From Ixodes scapularis (taxonomy: Eukaryota; Arthropoda; Arachnida; Ixodida; Ixodidae), in NCBI RefSeq assembly GCF_016920785.2, contig NW_024609836.1, positions 63,095,930-63,159,929 on the forward strand: DNA of 64,000 nt, given 5' to 3'. The notes below the pieces were generated by a model. The model was not told the origin of the DNA. It worked only from the letters and a program-made list of their open reading frames with translations, and did no database searches. Positions 55,420-64,000 of this stretch are shown piece by piece; the stretch's first letter is position 1; the number at the start of each line of letters is the position of its first letter. The translations under genes and the position numbers were made by a program.

Positions 55420-56085
55420 CATTTCTTAGTATTTGTACTCTACTCAAGATACTTTACAATGAAATTAACTTGAGTAGTATTTTAAATACTTTATGGAGCA
55501 GGTATTTAGTAACTTAAAGGGGCGGTGCAACAATTTTCGGACTTCGGTCAAAGATTTCTGGAAGTTGCCCCCTGACACTTCTGAAGTAAAGAACAGAAAA
55601 CCGATTTCGTCTGCGTGTCCTAGTTGTTGCGTAAAAAAAAGATAAAGATTGGCATTTCGGGCACCCCTCAACTCACTCCCAGTCTTCAGGGTCACACCTG
55701 GTCGCACTCCCAGTGACGTCATTCGGAGTGCCGTGTAGCTTCCCGTGTGCTATCTCGGAGGACGCTCCCCCTCCCTCTCTCTGCGTAGATTAGCGGGCGC
55801 TATGCTGCAGCTTAGAGCCGAGCGAGGTCACGTAATCTTTCCGCCGTAGTTCCTTCGGCTGCCACTTGGGGCTGCAGGTGGGGGAAAAAGCTCGACTTTT
55901 GCTTTGCGATTATGCAGCGGAATCGCGACATTTTTAATAAAGGAAGTGTTTTCTCTATCCTCTGGGATACGATAAACAACGTAAAAATGATTAGATGCAA
56001 ATTGTTTTAATCATAAAATCGTTGCACCGCCCCTTTAACTTAAATACTTTCATCGAGTATTTTGTCCAACACTGCTTTGCGACGG
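55420..56085. mobile_element. Tol2-type hAT remnant, host of a TTAA element
   Basis: Repeated 'agtattt', 'actttacaatg', 'aaatacttt' motifs typical of hAT ends lie on both sides of the TTAA element; the right side ends 'gtattttgtccaacactg'. The matching left CAG end is not visible, so the left boundary is a guess. Confidence 0.5.
55518..56034. mobile_element. TTAA-flanked element, 517 bp, AGGGGCGGTGCAAC ends
   Basis: TTAA at 55,514-55,517 and 56,035-56,038 flanks inverted ends AGGGGCGGTGCAACAATTTT and (complement) AGGGGCGGTGCAACGATTTT. Same target and AGGGG start as the element at 25,309-26,205, so the same broad group (Kolobok/piggyBac type). Confidence 0.9.
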
Positions 56086-56688
56086 GTATAAATTATAGAA
56101 GCCACATTGATTTAATATTTTTAGACCAAATGAAAACATTTGACCGTGTTTCACACGTCAAACTTCTTAAACAACTTACACAGACCATGGGTGAGGGTCC
56201 TATAATATCGTGAATGAAAGATTACCTTAAAATCGGTTTCAGTTTGCGTGTTGCGAAGGACACGTCTCTCGACCAGTTAAGGTACTGTCTGGTGAGCCAC
56301 AAGGCACTGTTTTGGCACCACTGCTCTGTCTTCTCTGTATAAATGACATTGTTAATGGTATCGATGAACTTTTTGCCAACGACTGTATTATCTATCGCGA
56401 TATAACAAGCCAAGTTGACTAAATTCTATTGAACAAATCACTGAAAAAGATAACCGATTGGTGTGATATCTGGAAAATGGGCTTAAATTTTGACAAAACA
56501 GTTACTATGTGCCTAAGAAGGGAAAAAAAATATTCTCGAGTTTCCATACAGTGTTAATGGTGCAGACTTGCGCAGGGTCACTGAATTTAAGTATCATGAT
56601 ATCATATTGCATCTGATCTGAGCTGGAATGCACACGTTAAATATATAACGAACAAAGCCCTGACAAAATTATTTATTCTGGAGAGAAG
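56086..56688 (+). pseudogene. LINE relic, 5' part (RT), interrupted by gypsy element 1
   Basis: Across all three plus frames the RT blocks of a CR1/Jockey-like LINE can be followed: LIFLDQMKTFDRVSHVKLL, then a diverged GxPQGTVLAP-like segment near 56,285-56,330, FANDC-like text near 56,368, and W..W.M.LN..KTVTM near 56,460-56,515. It continues after the gypsy insertion at 61,156. Many stops; dead. Confidence 0.75.
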
Positions 56689-56693
56689 GTTAC

Positions 56694-56834
56694 TGTGATA
56701 TTTCTAAGAAATATCATAATTAAGAGACCGAACGCGAAGTGATGTATGGCTGGCTATCAGCCTCGGCTCGGACTGCCCGAGCGCCGTCGTCGTCGTCTTT
56801 ATTCACACCGTGCTCCGCACCTCGATACATAACA
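56694..56834 (-). repeat. 3' LTR of gypsy-like element 1 (141 bp)
   Basis: TG...CA ends; differs from the LTR at 61,010-61,150 at about 5 of 141 positions. Preceded by GTTAC (56,689-56,693). A purine tract (AGGGGTAAAGG) adjoins it on the minus strand. Confidence 0.95.
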
Positions 56835-56853
56835 GACCTTTACCCCTGGTTCG

Positions 56854-58836
56854 CTATGGCTCATAGCGCGACACTGGCTTCTTAACTCTCGTGGATCTTC
56901 TAACTTTTGAGCTCGCTTCAACGCTAGAACTGGTCGATCCGATAAGGGAAGCTTCCCTTAGGCTAGGGCTGGCCAATGGAGCTTGAAGCTCGGGTGCGGA
57001 ACGTTGCGGGGATGCTGGCACCGCAGGTACAGGCGGTGGCACCGGAGGTACAGAGGACGCTGTTGTATCTCTCGGGGATGTCGGCGCAGAAGATCCGGGT
57101 AATGTAACGTCCACTAATGGCAATTCTGGCAACTGGTTACCAGATGTCCCTTGTTCCGAAGCGGGACAAACTCTCTGTCGCAGGCGGTCACCGTGGCGAT
57201 GTCAACATGTGCCGTCATCTAGAACAACCTGTGATGATGATGCGCTTGCTGGGTGCACAACGGACGCAGGGATCCAGTCAGGCCCTGGTCGGAAGTTCTT
57301 TGCCCAAACTCTGTCACCCGGTTGCAGCAGTGGCTGTCGTCTAGCTCCATGATCACAACGTTGCTTCTGTTTCAGTTGTTTTAGTACGACCTTAGAACGG
57401 AAATCAGGATGCAGCAAGTCCATTGCAGTTTTAGGTTTCCGTCCCATTAGGACCTCCGCAGGTGTTAGTCCAGTGATCTCGTGAGGCGTTGTGCGATACT
57501 GCAGAAAGGCCCGTGAAATCTTTGTCTGAAAATCTCCCGAAGAAGCTTTCTTGAGTTTGTTCTTGATTGTTTGAACGGCTCTCTCCGCAGCCCCATTAGA
57601 TGCTGGGTGATATGGGGTAATCCTCATACCACGAATTCCGTTCCTCTTCAGGAATGCTTGAAATACAGAACTTGTGAAGGCTGGTCCGTTGTCACTCACG
57701 ATCAGGTCAGGCAATTTGTGCGTGGCAAATATTGATCGCAGACAATTTACCGTTGCCTCCGCCGAAGGTGAGGGAACGACCATCACCCCGAGCCACTTGG
57801 AATAAGCATCTACGAGGATTAAGAAATATCGTCCTTGAAATGGTCCCCCGAAATCTATATGAAGGCGTGACCAAGCTTTTTCGGGAAAGGGCCAAGGTGT
57901 CGTTGCCACTGGTTGTGTTGCTCGCTGGTGTTCCTGACGCACAGAACAGCTGTTGACCTTGACCTTAATGTCTTCGTCAATGCCATACCACCAAACGTGA
58001 CTTCTTGCCTCCGTCTTCATTTTGGTGATTCCTGGGTGTCCCTCATGCAGGAGATCCAGCACACTTCCTGTTAGGATTTTCGGAACTACTGCTCTCGTAC
58101 CCCATAGCACGCAATTGTCTTGCACGCTGAGCTCCTGCGTTTTTGTAGCGTAGGGTTGCCACTCTGGTGTAGCGGTAAAAGTTGAACCGGCCCATAGCAC
58201 CTCACGTATTTTCGACAACACCGGATCTTGTCTCGTAGCTGTCGCAATAGCTTCTGGGGAGAGAATTTTGTAGTCACGTTCCAACATGAAAACATCTGCA
58301 GGCTTTGGCACTGTGAATTTCTTAGTCACCAGTGGTAGGCAACTCAGCGCATCAGCATGACCAAGAGTTTTTCCAGGACGATAGACCAAGGCGTAGCTGT
58401 AGCTAGCTAGTTTCAAGGCCCACCTTTGGATTCTTGGTGAACACTGTGGGGGAATGCCTTTGTCAGCGCCTAATAGTCCCAGCAGGGGCTTGTGGTCAGT
58501 GACTGCCTCAAAAGGTCGACCCCAGAGATATTGGTGAAATTTTGTTATTCCAAACATGAGTGCAAGAGCCTCTTTTTCCAGGTGGCTGTAGTTCTGTTCT
58601 GCCGCCATCAGACGACGTGATGCGAACGCAATAGGCTTCTCCTCGCCTATGGAACTCCTGTGCGCCAGTACAGCTCCAATTCCGTAGGGTGAAGCGTCGC
58701 AGCTTAGCACAAGGTGCTTCGTGGGGTTGTAATGTGCAAGGACACCAGCAGAAGTTAGCAGCTCTTTGCTTCGCTCGAACGCGCATTCTTGCTCTCCTGA
58801 CCACTCCCAGCGTGATCCTTTTCCCAGCAGCCGATG
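56854..58836 (-). pseudogene. RNase H and integrase part of pol, gypsy element 1
   Basis: A single frame broken only by TGA at 57,202-57,204. RNase H: VLSCDASPYGIGAVLAH, FASRRLMAAEQNYSHLEKEA, YRPGKTLGHADALS. Integrase: HEGHPGITKMKTEA ... NSCSVRQEHQ, where the second Cys of the HHCC zinc site is Arg; core Asp in LHIDFGGPF, Asp in VSDNGPAFTS, Glu in SNGAAERAVQTIK; C-terminal PGDRVWAKNFRPG. The end, after the TGA, is Pro/Ser-rich and closes with RRSTRVKKPVSRYEP, a common gypsy pol ending. Confidence 0.95.
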
Positions 58837-59890
58837 TTACGGCTCCAGGACACTTGACAAATTGGGTAGAAATCTTCTGTAAAAATTAAGCAGGCCCAAA
58901 AAACTTCGTAGTTGCTTTGTGTCTTTTGGTGTTGGTGCCTTTACAATTGCTTCCACTTTACTTGGCGAAGGGTGAAGACCTGTGTGGTCGATCAGGTGTC
59001 CCAAATACTCTACCTTTGATGCAAAAAACTCGCACTTTTCAAACTTCAGCTTCAATCCTGCATTTGTTAGCCGCTGAAGTACTTTTTCGAGATTTCTCAT
59101 GTGGTCCCAGTCATCCACTCCAGTTACTAAGATGGCATCAAAGTAGACGACAACGTGCCTGAGGTCACAAAGCAGGTTTTCCATTTCTCGCTGGAAAATT
59201 GCTGGCGCTGATGAAACACCAAGGATTGTGTACTCAAACAATCCTTTGTGGGTATTGATAGTGACGTACTTCCTTGAGGCCGGAGAGAGTACCACCTGCT
59301 GGTAAGCATCTTTGAGGTCCAACTTAGAGAACTTGATGCCTCCGGAGAGCTTCGTCCAGAGCTCTTCGACTCTCGGTATCGGGTACGTTTCCACCTGGGC
59401 TGCTGCGTTTATGGTGACCTTAAAGTCTCCACAGATTCGCACTCGACCATCTCTTTTTAGTACCGGGACAATCGAGGCTGCCCAGTCAGAAGTCCTGACT
59501 TGCTTCAAAATTACTTTCCGTTCTAGCCGTTGAAGCCCTTGAGTGACCAGATCTTGCAATGAAAAGGGGACTGGTCGTGGCTTGAAGAACCGGGGTCTTG
59601 ATCCATCTGGCACGCAAATCTTGGCTTCCACGTTCTTCAGCAGACCCGGCCCACCAGAAAACACTTCTGGAAATTTGCTGAAAAGACCCTCTGTTGATGT
59701 ATTATGTAGATTTACGACGTCAGCAAGAGGTAGACCCAGAGCTTGTATCCAGTTTCGTCCCAGCAGAGTTGGGGAAGCTCCGCCAACGACGAACAGAGGA
59801 AGAAGAACTTCTCGATCGTTGTACTTCACCAGGATCTCGGCGCAACCTTGAACCGGTGTCAACTCTCCTGAGTACCCTCTAAAACGACAT
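58834..59890 (-). pseudogene. Reverse transcriptase of gypsy element 1, catalytic Asp lost
   Basis: RT blocks run from LPLFVVGGASPTLLGRNWI (end of protease) through WAASIVPVLKRDGRVRICGD, SKLDLKDAYQQVVL, FEYTILGVSSAPAIFQREME and VVVYFDAILVTG to LRSFLGLLNFYRRFLP. The usual Y-x-D-D box has Ala in place of the second Asp, which should abolish polymerisation. A TAA at 58,834-58,836 ends the frame in the linker to RNase H, which continues in the same frame. Confidence 0.95.
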
Positions 59891-60230
59891 TGGAGGGGAC
59901 AACCTTCACATCCGGCAACAATTCTCGTAAACGTCTTTCTTCTATTACGGAGACGCCTGCCCCAGTGTCGAGTTCCATGTCAACTGGTTTGCCTTGAATA
60001 ATGACAGTTATAATAATCTGAGGAACCTGAGATGCTTTCAGTTGGCACATGTTGTACGTTAGGGGATCATCGTCACTGTCCTGATCGTTGGGGTCGTCGA
60101 GGCTGTGAACTGTAACCGCCGATGGCGCCTTTTTCGATCGTCGTCCTGGCGAGTTCTGATAGTCTCGCGCAGCTTTCCCACCTTTCTTGACGCTGCTTGA
60201 CTCGTCATAGGATCTTGCTGTGCAGACCGC
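59859..60230 (-). pseudogene. Protease segment of gypsy element 1
   Basis: The frame runs from the end of the nucleocapsid zinc knuckle through a basic linker to VDMELDTGAGVSVIEE, the aspartic protease active site (Asp-Thr-Gly-Ala). A one-base shift near 59,882 separates it from the rest of the protease and RT. Confidence 0.9.
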
Positions 60231-60903
60231 TGAGAGGTGGCCAACCTTTTTTGCAGTTGTGGCATGTCATATTAGCATAACGACATGCTGCTGAGCCGTG
60301 TGACTTTCCGCAGTGACAACACCGAGACTGTCTAAATGACTGCTCTGATAGGCGGTTGATTTCGACAGCTGAAGTCGCCCCAGCCCGGCACGCGATTGCT
60401 TGAAAATCTTTCGTCGCGGCTTCCATGGCTACGACGACCTTGACCGCTTTCTCAAAAGTCAGTTCTGCATCTTCCAAAAGTCGGGTCTGCATGAGGTCGT
60501 TATTGATGCCGCAGACTAGCCGATCTCGAAGCATGTCGTTGAGCACCGTCTTGAAGTCGCAAGAGTCCGCCAACTTCCGCAGAGATGCAATAAAGTCGCT
60601 CACGGTTTCTCCTTGTTGACGAATCCATGTGTGGAACTTCAGACGCTCTACAATTACGGAAGGCTTGGGTGCGTAATGCCCGTTCAGTTTCGTGATAATG
60701 TCGTCATAAGCAGCATCTCTAGGCCTTTCTGGAGCCAGAAGATTTCTGAGAAGCGAACATGTGCGTTTGCCACAGTTTGACAAAATTACTGCGCGCTTCT
60801 TTTCCTCTGCTATGTCATTTGCAATAAAATATTGCTCCAGTACTTCCTCATACTCCTCCCATTCATCCTTGCTTTCTCCGAGAAAGGGTTCGAGCTTAGG
60901 CAT
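60205..60903 (-). pseudogene. gag of gypsy element 1
   Basis: The first true ATG is at 60,903 (MPKLEPFLGESKDEWEEY), 107 bases inside the 5' LTR. The capsid-like part includes FHTWIRQQGETVSDFIASLR, RDRLVCGINNDLMQTRLL and AELTFEKAVKV. The nucleocapsid has one intact CCHC knuckle (CHCGKSHGSAAC) and a second whose frame is lost by a one-base shift at a run of six A (60,231-60,236). With the shift, the frame continues into protease, so gag and pol were probably one polyprotein. Confidence 0.9.
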
Positions 60904-60998
60904 CGTAATCGGAGAAAATCCAGAAAGACTTGCCTTGCCAAGAAATCTGGTGCCTCTCCGTCCTTTATGTCTTTGCCCGCGTAGTTTGTTACGTTTTG

Positions 60999-61008
60999 CT
61001 CGTCGCCA
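60999..61008 (-). other. Primer-binding site of gypsy element 1
   Basis: TGGCGACGAG directly after the 5' LTR on the minus strand, complementary to the 3' end of tRNA-Ser(GCU); same as element 2. Confidence 0.75.
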
Positions 61009-61009
61009 A

Positions 61010-61150
61010 TGCAATATTTCCAAGAAATATCATAATTAAAAGACCGAACGCGAAGTGATGTATGGCTGGCTATCAGCCTCGGCTCGGACTGCCCGAGCGC
61101 CGTCGTCGTCGTCTTTATTCACACCGTGCTCCACACCTCGATACATAACA
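61010..61150 (-). repeat. 5' LTR of gypsy-like element 1 (141 bp)
   Basis: Pairs with 56,694-56,834; followed by the GTTAC duplication at 61,151-61,155. Confidence 0.95.
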
Positions 61151-61155
61151 GTTAC

Positions 61156-61545
61156 AGCATTGAACTCTTGAAATAAAGCTTTTAGCACACACCTCTCTGG
61201 GGTTTCCAGTACTAGAATACGCAAATAGATCCTGGTTCCCTCATACGCAGAAGAATATAAGTATTATATAAAGTGTCCGGAGAAAGGCAATCAGATTTGT
61301 TGACCACAAATATAGTCGTTTCGAATCACCAACAAACTATACTAAGGAGAGCTGGTTTATTGACTATCGTTTATCGTGTAAGACTCGATCGCCTGAAATT
61401 TAGGTTCCTATTTGTAAACGATGCATTTAAAATAGATAAAGACAAGTACGTTAAGCGATCGGAAGCTAGCGCCACTGGTCATAAACATGGCGACAAACTC
61501 GTAGAGTATTCCTTCGATAACAATAGTTTTATTGTTGATGGCTGA
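61156..61545 (+). pseudogene. LINE relic, 3' part after the gypsy insertion
   Basis: It continues the LINE from 56,688: a 'FP+LEYA' segment near 61,200-61,220, SGERQSDLLTTN (a decayed 'VQR..vRFI' region) and an open stretch to 61,545 (RRAGLLTIVYRVRLDRLKF). Same strand and order as 56,086-56,688, which shows the gypsy element interrupted it. Confidence 0.7.
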
Positions 61546-63419
61546 GCGTGTTCGTTTCTAATTTACGATAAGGAAAGAGGGACATTAAAGGCGAACAGAC
61601 AAGACATACTTTCGTTTTGTCGTAAAACAGTTTTAAATACTCATTTTTTCATTCAGAGACTAAAACACTTAGGCAGGCACTTTTTTAGTTGTACAAGTGT
61701 TGAATTGATTAGCGATGCAGTTGAAACACAACTACTTTATCAATTTATAAATTGGTACGTTTTTTCTCATTCATTCATTCAATTCTTTATTTCCAAATTT
61801 GTTTTCAAAATACACAAAAACTGTGCGGACCCAAAGCCGTAAGGCTAGTCCGGGGTCCAATCGTAATATATGTCATAAACCATAATATAGGTCATGTCAC
61901 AGGAATGACGCGAGATGTTTTCTGTTCCGTTTTTATTGATATTTGCCTCTTGTTGTATATTTGTTTTGCCCCCCTACCTGCAAATATCCCAATAAGAGCG
62001 GCAGTATATTAAAATAAATAAAAATAAATAGAAAAAATAAATAAAAATGGAACGCGTTACTTTAGCTTAAAAGCAACGAGTTACTTTCCTAGTTACTTTG
62101 AGGATAAAAAAAAAAGCTGCTTTTGTTTCATAAATTATTGTTTTCTTTTCAGTAGCTGCCTATCGAAGTTGTCATGAGTCATATATTTCCCCACTGCATG
62201 TAGAATCCATCTCCGGCGACGATGAAGATCCGTTTTACCGACATGCTACATTGAAAGGCAGTGTTGTGCTTCAGGAAGGTCTGGTGGGATTCCTGTTTCT
62301 CTTCTCTTCTCTCTGCTTCTAAAGTTCGAAGTTGACAATGGGTTCTGTGCCCTGCCGCATTGGCAACCTCCGGGTTTGCATTCGGTCCTTACACAATCCT
62401 AGATGGTTCAACTAAAGAGCCTCATTGGGTTCCCTGGGTGAAGAACATCCCCAGATGTAGAGTTCGACTGACGTGTTCAGCGATAAACGTTGCTATATTA
62501 TCATGCCATTGCCCCCTATATACTGGAAAGCCCGTCAAATACGACGTAACATTAGAGTGCCCGGTCGCCAGAAAAGAGAAAGGGTAACGCAATGGTAGCG
62601 TGGGGGGCGGACTGTCATCAGCGTTAGCGGACCTAGCGGCCTCTCCCCAAAACACATTTGCATTTCTTTTTTGTCTTTCGCTTTTTTCTCCTCTCCTAAA
62701 TGCAGTAGCGGCTGAGCAACGCTAAAAGGATGAGGCGATCGTTTCACTGACGAAGAGAAGAAGGGTGCAGCCAACGTCATTATTTTCCTCTTTCAAAAAA
62801 AAAAAAAAAAAAAAAGAGAGAGAGAGAAAGACGAGCAAAAAAGACGAAGAGTGTTTTCGCATTTGAACGCTCCAGCTGTGGCGGCGCCACCAAGAGATCC
62901 CCTACAGGGCGCTTTGGGCGTCCTCTTTCTCCTTCTCTCCTCTCTGTTTTTCCTTGACCGCTGTTTTGTGGATTCTGACAGACTTCTTAGCATAAAGGAG
63001 GCTATGCCTATGCATGGTCAAATTGTTTAGTTGTTTTTCGGGTTGCCCATCTGCCTTTGTTACAACAGACGCATACTCAGGGGGGGAATTCAAACGAGGC
63101 TTTTTCGACACACCAAACGGTGCCATAGGAACGTCACCCGGAGTGCATGTGGCGGAGCCTCCATGTACAACGTGGTTGGCTAAGACCGTTGCCGTCGCCA
63201 AATGCTTTAGTGGAAGTCACACCACTAAGTCTAATGACAAATACAAACGTCATATTACGGATCTCTGAAAATGAAAAAAAGGTGGTTCTCTTTGGCAGTT
63301 TCCAAAAACGTTCTAAATGCTCAGCATTTACAGAACATCTTTACGCTCCTGCCTTTGCGGCCTAATAACCTGGTCGCTGAAGGATACATTGCGAAATTTT
63401 GTGAATATATCGAGCCTTC
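61546..63419. other. Mixed non-coding sequence
   Basis: An (ATTC)n piece lies at 61,770-61,783. A GTTACTTT-rich strip (62,050-62,100) resembles hAT ends but lacks a partner. A run of about 25 A followed by (GA)n is at 62,797-62,828. ORFs up to 99 codons have no motif. Confidence 0.5.
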
Positions 63420-63965
63420 AAAGTGTCAGGTGACAAGTGACATCGCAATGCGACGTCGCCTTATGGCGTCACCTGACGTGACGTCATGACGCGGTGATGC
63501 GACATGACGTCATGTTCCGTCACGTGACAATGCAACGTCACACTGTCATGTGTCATCATTGCGTCACGTTGCGTCACTATGTTATGTGACGTCAGGGTGT
63601 TACGCACCTAACGTGAGAGAATACAACGCTATGTATTTGGAGCACCTTTGGGGAGACGCCACAATGTCACGTGACACCATGGCGTCACCGAGGTTACATG
63701 CCACTTACGCAAAATCACTAAGGCTGGCGCTGTAAATGTTACGCATGTCACACCGTTGTGGCTTCGAAAAACTTTCGCCGCCGTTTAAATTGGAGAAACT
63801 GTAACTCTTAACTTTACGCTGTGATATTGACATGTTCTTTGGTGGCGACCAGAAAGTCACCTACATATAGTTATCGACATCTTCAGAAAAAAGCAGGGCG
63901 TGGCGAGTGGCCGAGCATCTTATTATCGCTCCGTTGTCAACGAGACATCAGCATTATTCGATAGG
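63420..63965 (-). mobile_element. CACGTC/TGACGTCA-rich element E, copy 2
   Basis: Inverted relative of 53,800-54,325, with the palindrome-rich end at 63,430-63,600 and the 'tggcgaccagaaagtcacc' and 'aacgagacatcag' end at 63,853-63,960. No ORF. Confidence 0.7.
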
Positions 63966-64000
63966 AACATCGAGGAGAGAATCACAAAATTTAGAAACTC

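Larger units (their letters stand above)
56694..61150 (-). mobile_element. Ty3/gypsy-like LTR retrotransposon 1, complete length, dead
   Basis: 4,457 bp with 141-bp LTRs, perfect GTTAC duplications (56,689-56,693 and 61,151-61,155), tRNA-Ser(GCU)-type primer site, gag and pol on the minus strand. It is inserted in a LINE relic. Pol has two frameshifts, two in-frame stops and at least two lost catalytic or ligand residues. The LTR divergence of about 3.5% indicates an insertion younger than gypsy element 2. Confidence 0.95.

Overview
This is a eukaryotic, intron-and-transposon-type window with no bacterial features (no operons, no Shine-Dalgarno spacing, no rRNA). The Ty3/gypsy and CR1/Jockey-like retroelements, the many small DNA transposons and the style of the repeats point to an arthropod. 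A tick or other chelicerate is my best guess, but that is inference and no diagnostic host gene fixes it.

The framework is a set of diverged, partly deleted copies of one large unit. The unit begins with a ~72-bp minisatellite, followed by 'S1', 'S2' (ending in a small secreted-peptide gene on the minus strand) and 'S3' (beginning with a divergent plus-strand ORF). Copy A runs from base 1 to about 10,620. Copy B has S1 at 14,177-16,014 and S2 at 31,893-37,030. Copy C has the end of S2 plus S3 from about 38,110 to 47,120. A fourth unit start shows as a minisatellite remnant at 49,020-49,130. The peptide genes at 5,362-5,589, 36,625-36,837 and 39,940-40,152 share a signal peptide, a Gln-Gly-Gly-containing mature region, an Ala4 C-terminus and an AATAAA 28 nt past the stop. 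They are the only host-like genes I can defend, and I do not recognise the family.

The rest is mobile DNA. Copy B was split by a 15.9-kb insertion that is itself a nest: a hAT-like element (TSD ATTCACAG) holds a gypsy element (TSD GTGCC), which holds a minisatellite-ended insertion in its RT gene, which holds a 7.4-kb TA-flanked element, which holds a second hAT element (TSD GAATGGTC) and a TTAA element. A second, complete but broken gypsy element (56,694-61,150, TSD GTTAC) sits inside a CR1/Jockey-like LINE relic. A 5'-truncated LINE with a 650-codon ORF lies in copy C. Both gypsy elements have a primer-binding site matching the 3' end of tRNA-Ser(GCU).

Other notable DNA includes one transposon family whose ends are shared but whose interiors are unrelated minisatellites (38.5-39.75 kb and 50.28-51.01 kb), arrays of palindromic TGACGTCA and CACGTG sites, several long hairpins and foldback elements, and MITEs present in one unit copy and absent from the other. 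All retroelement genes here carry stops, frameshifts, truncations or active-site changes.
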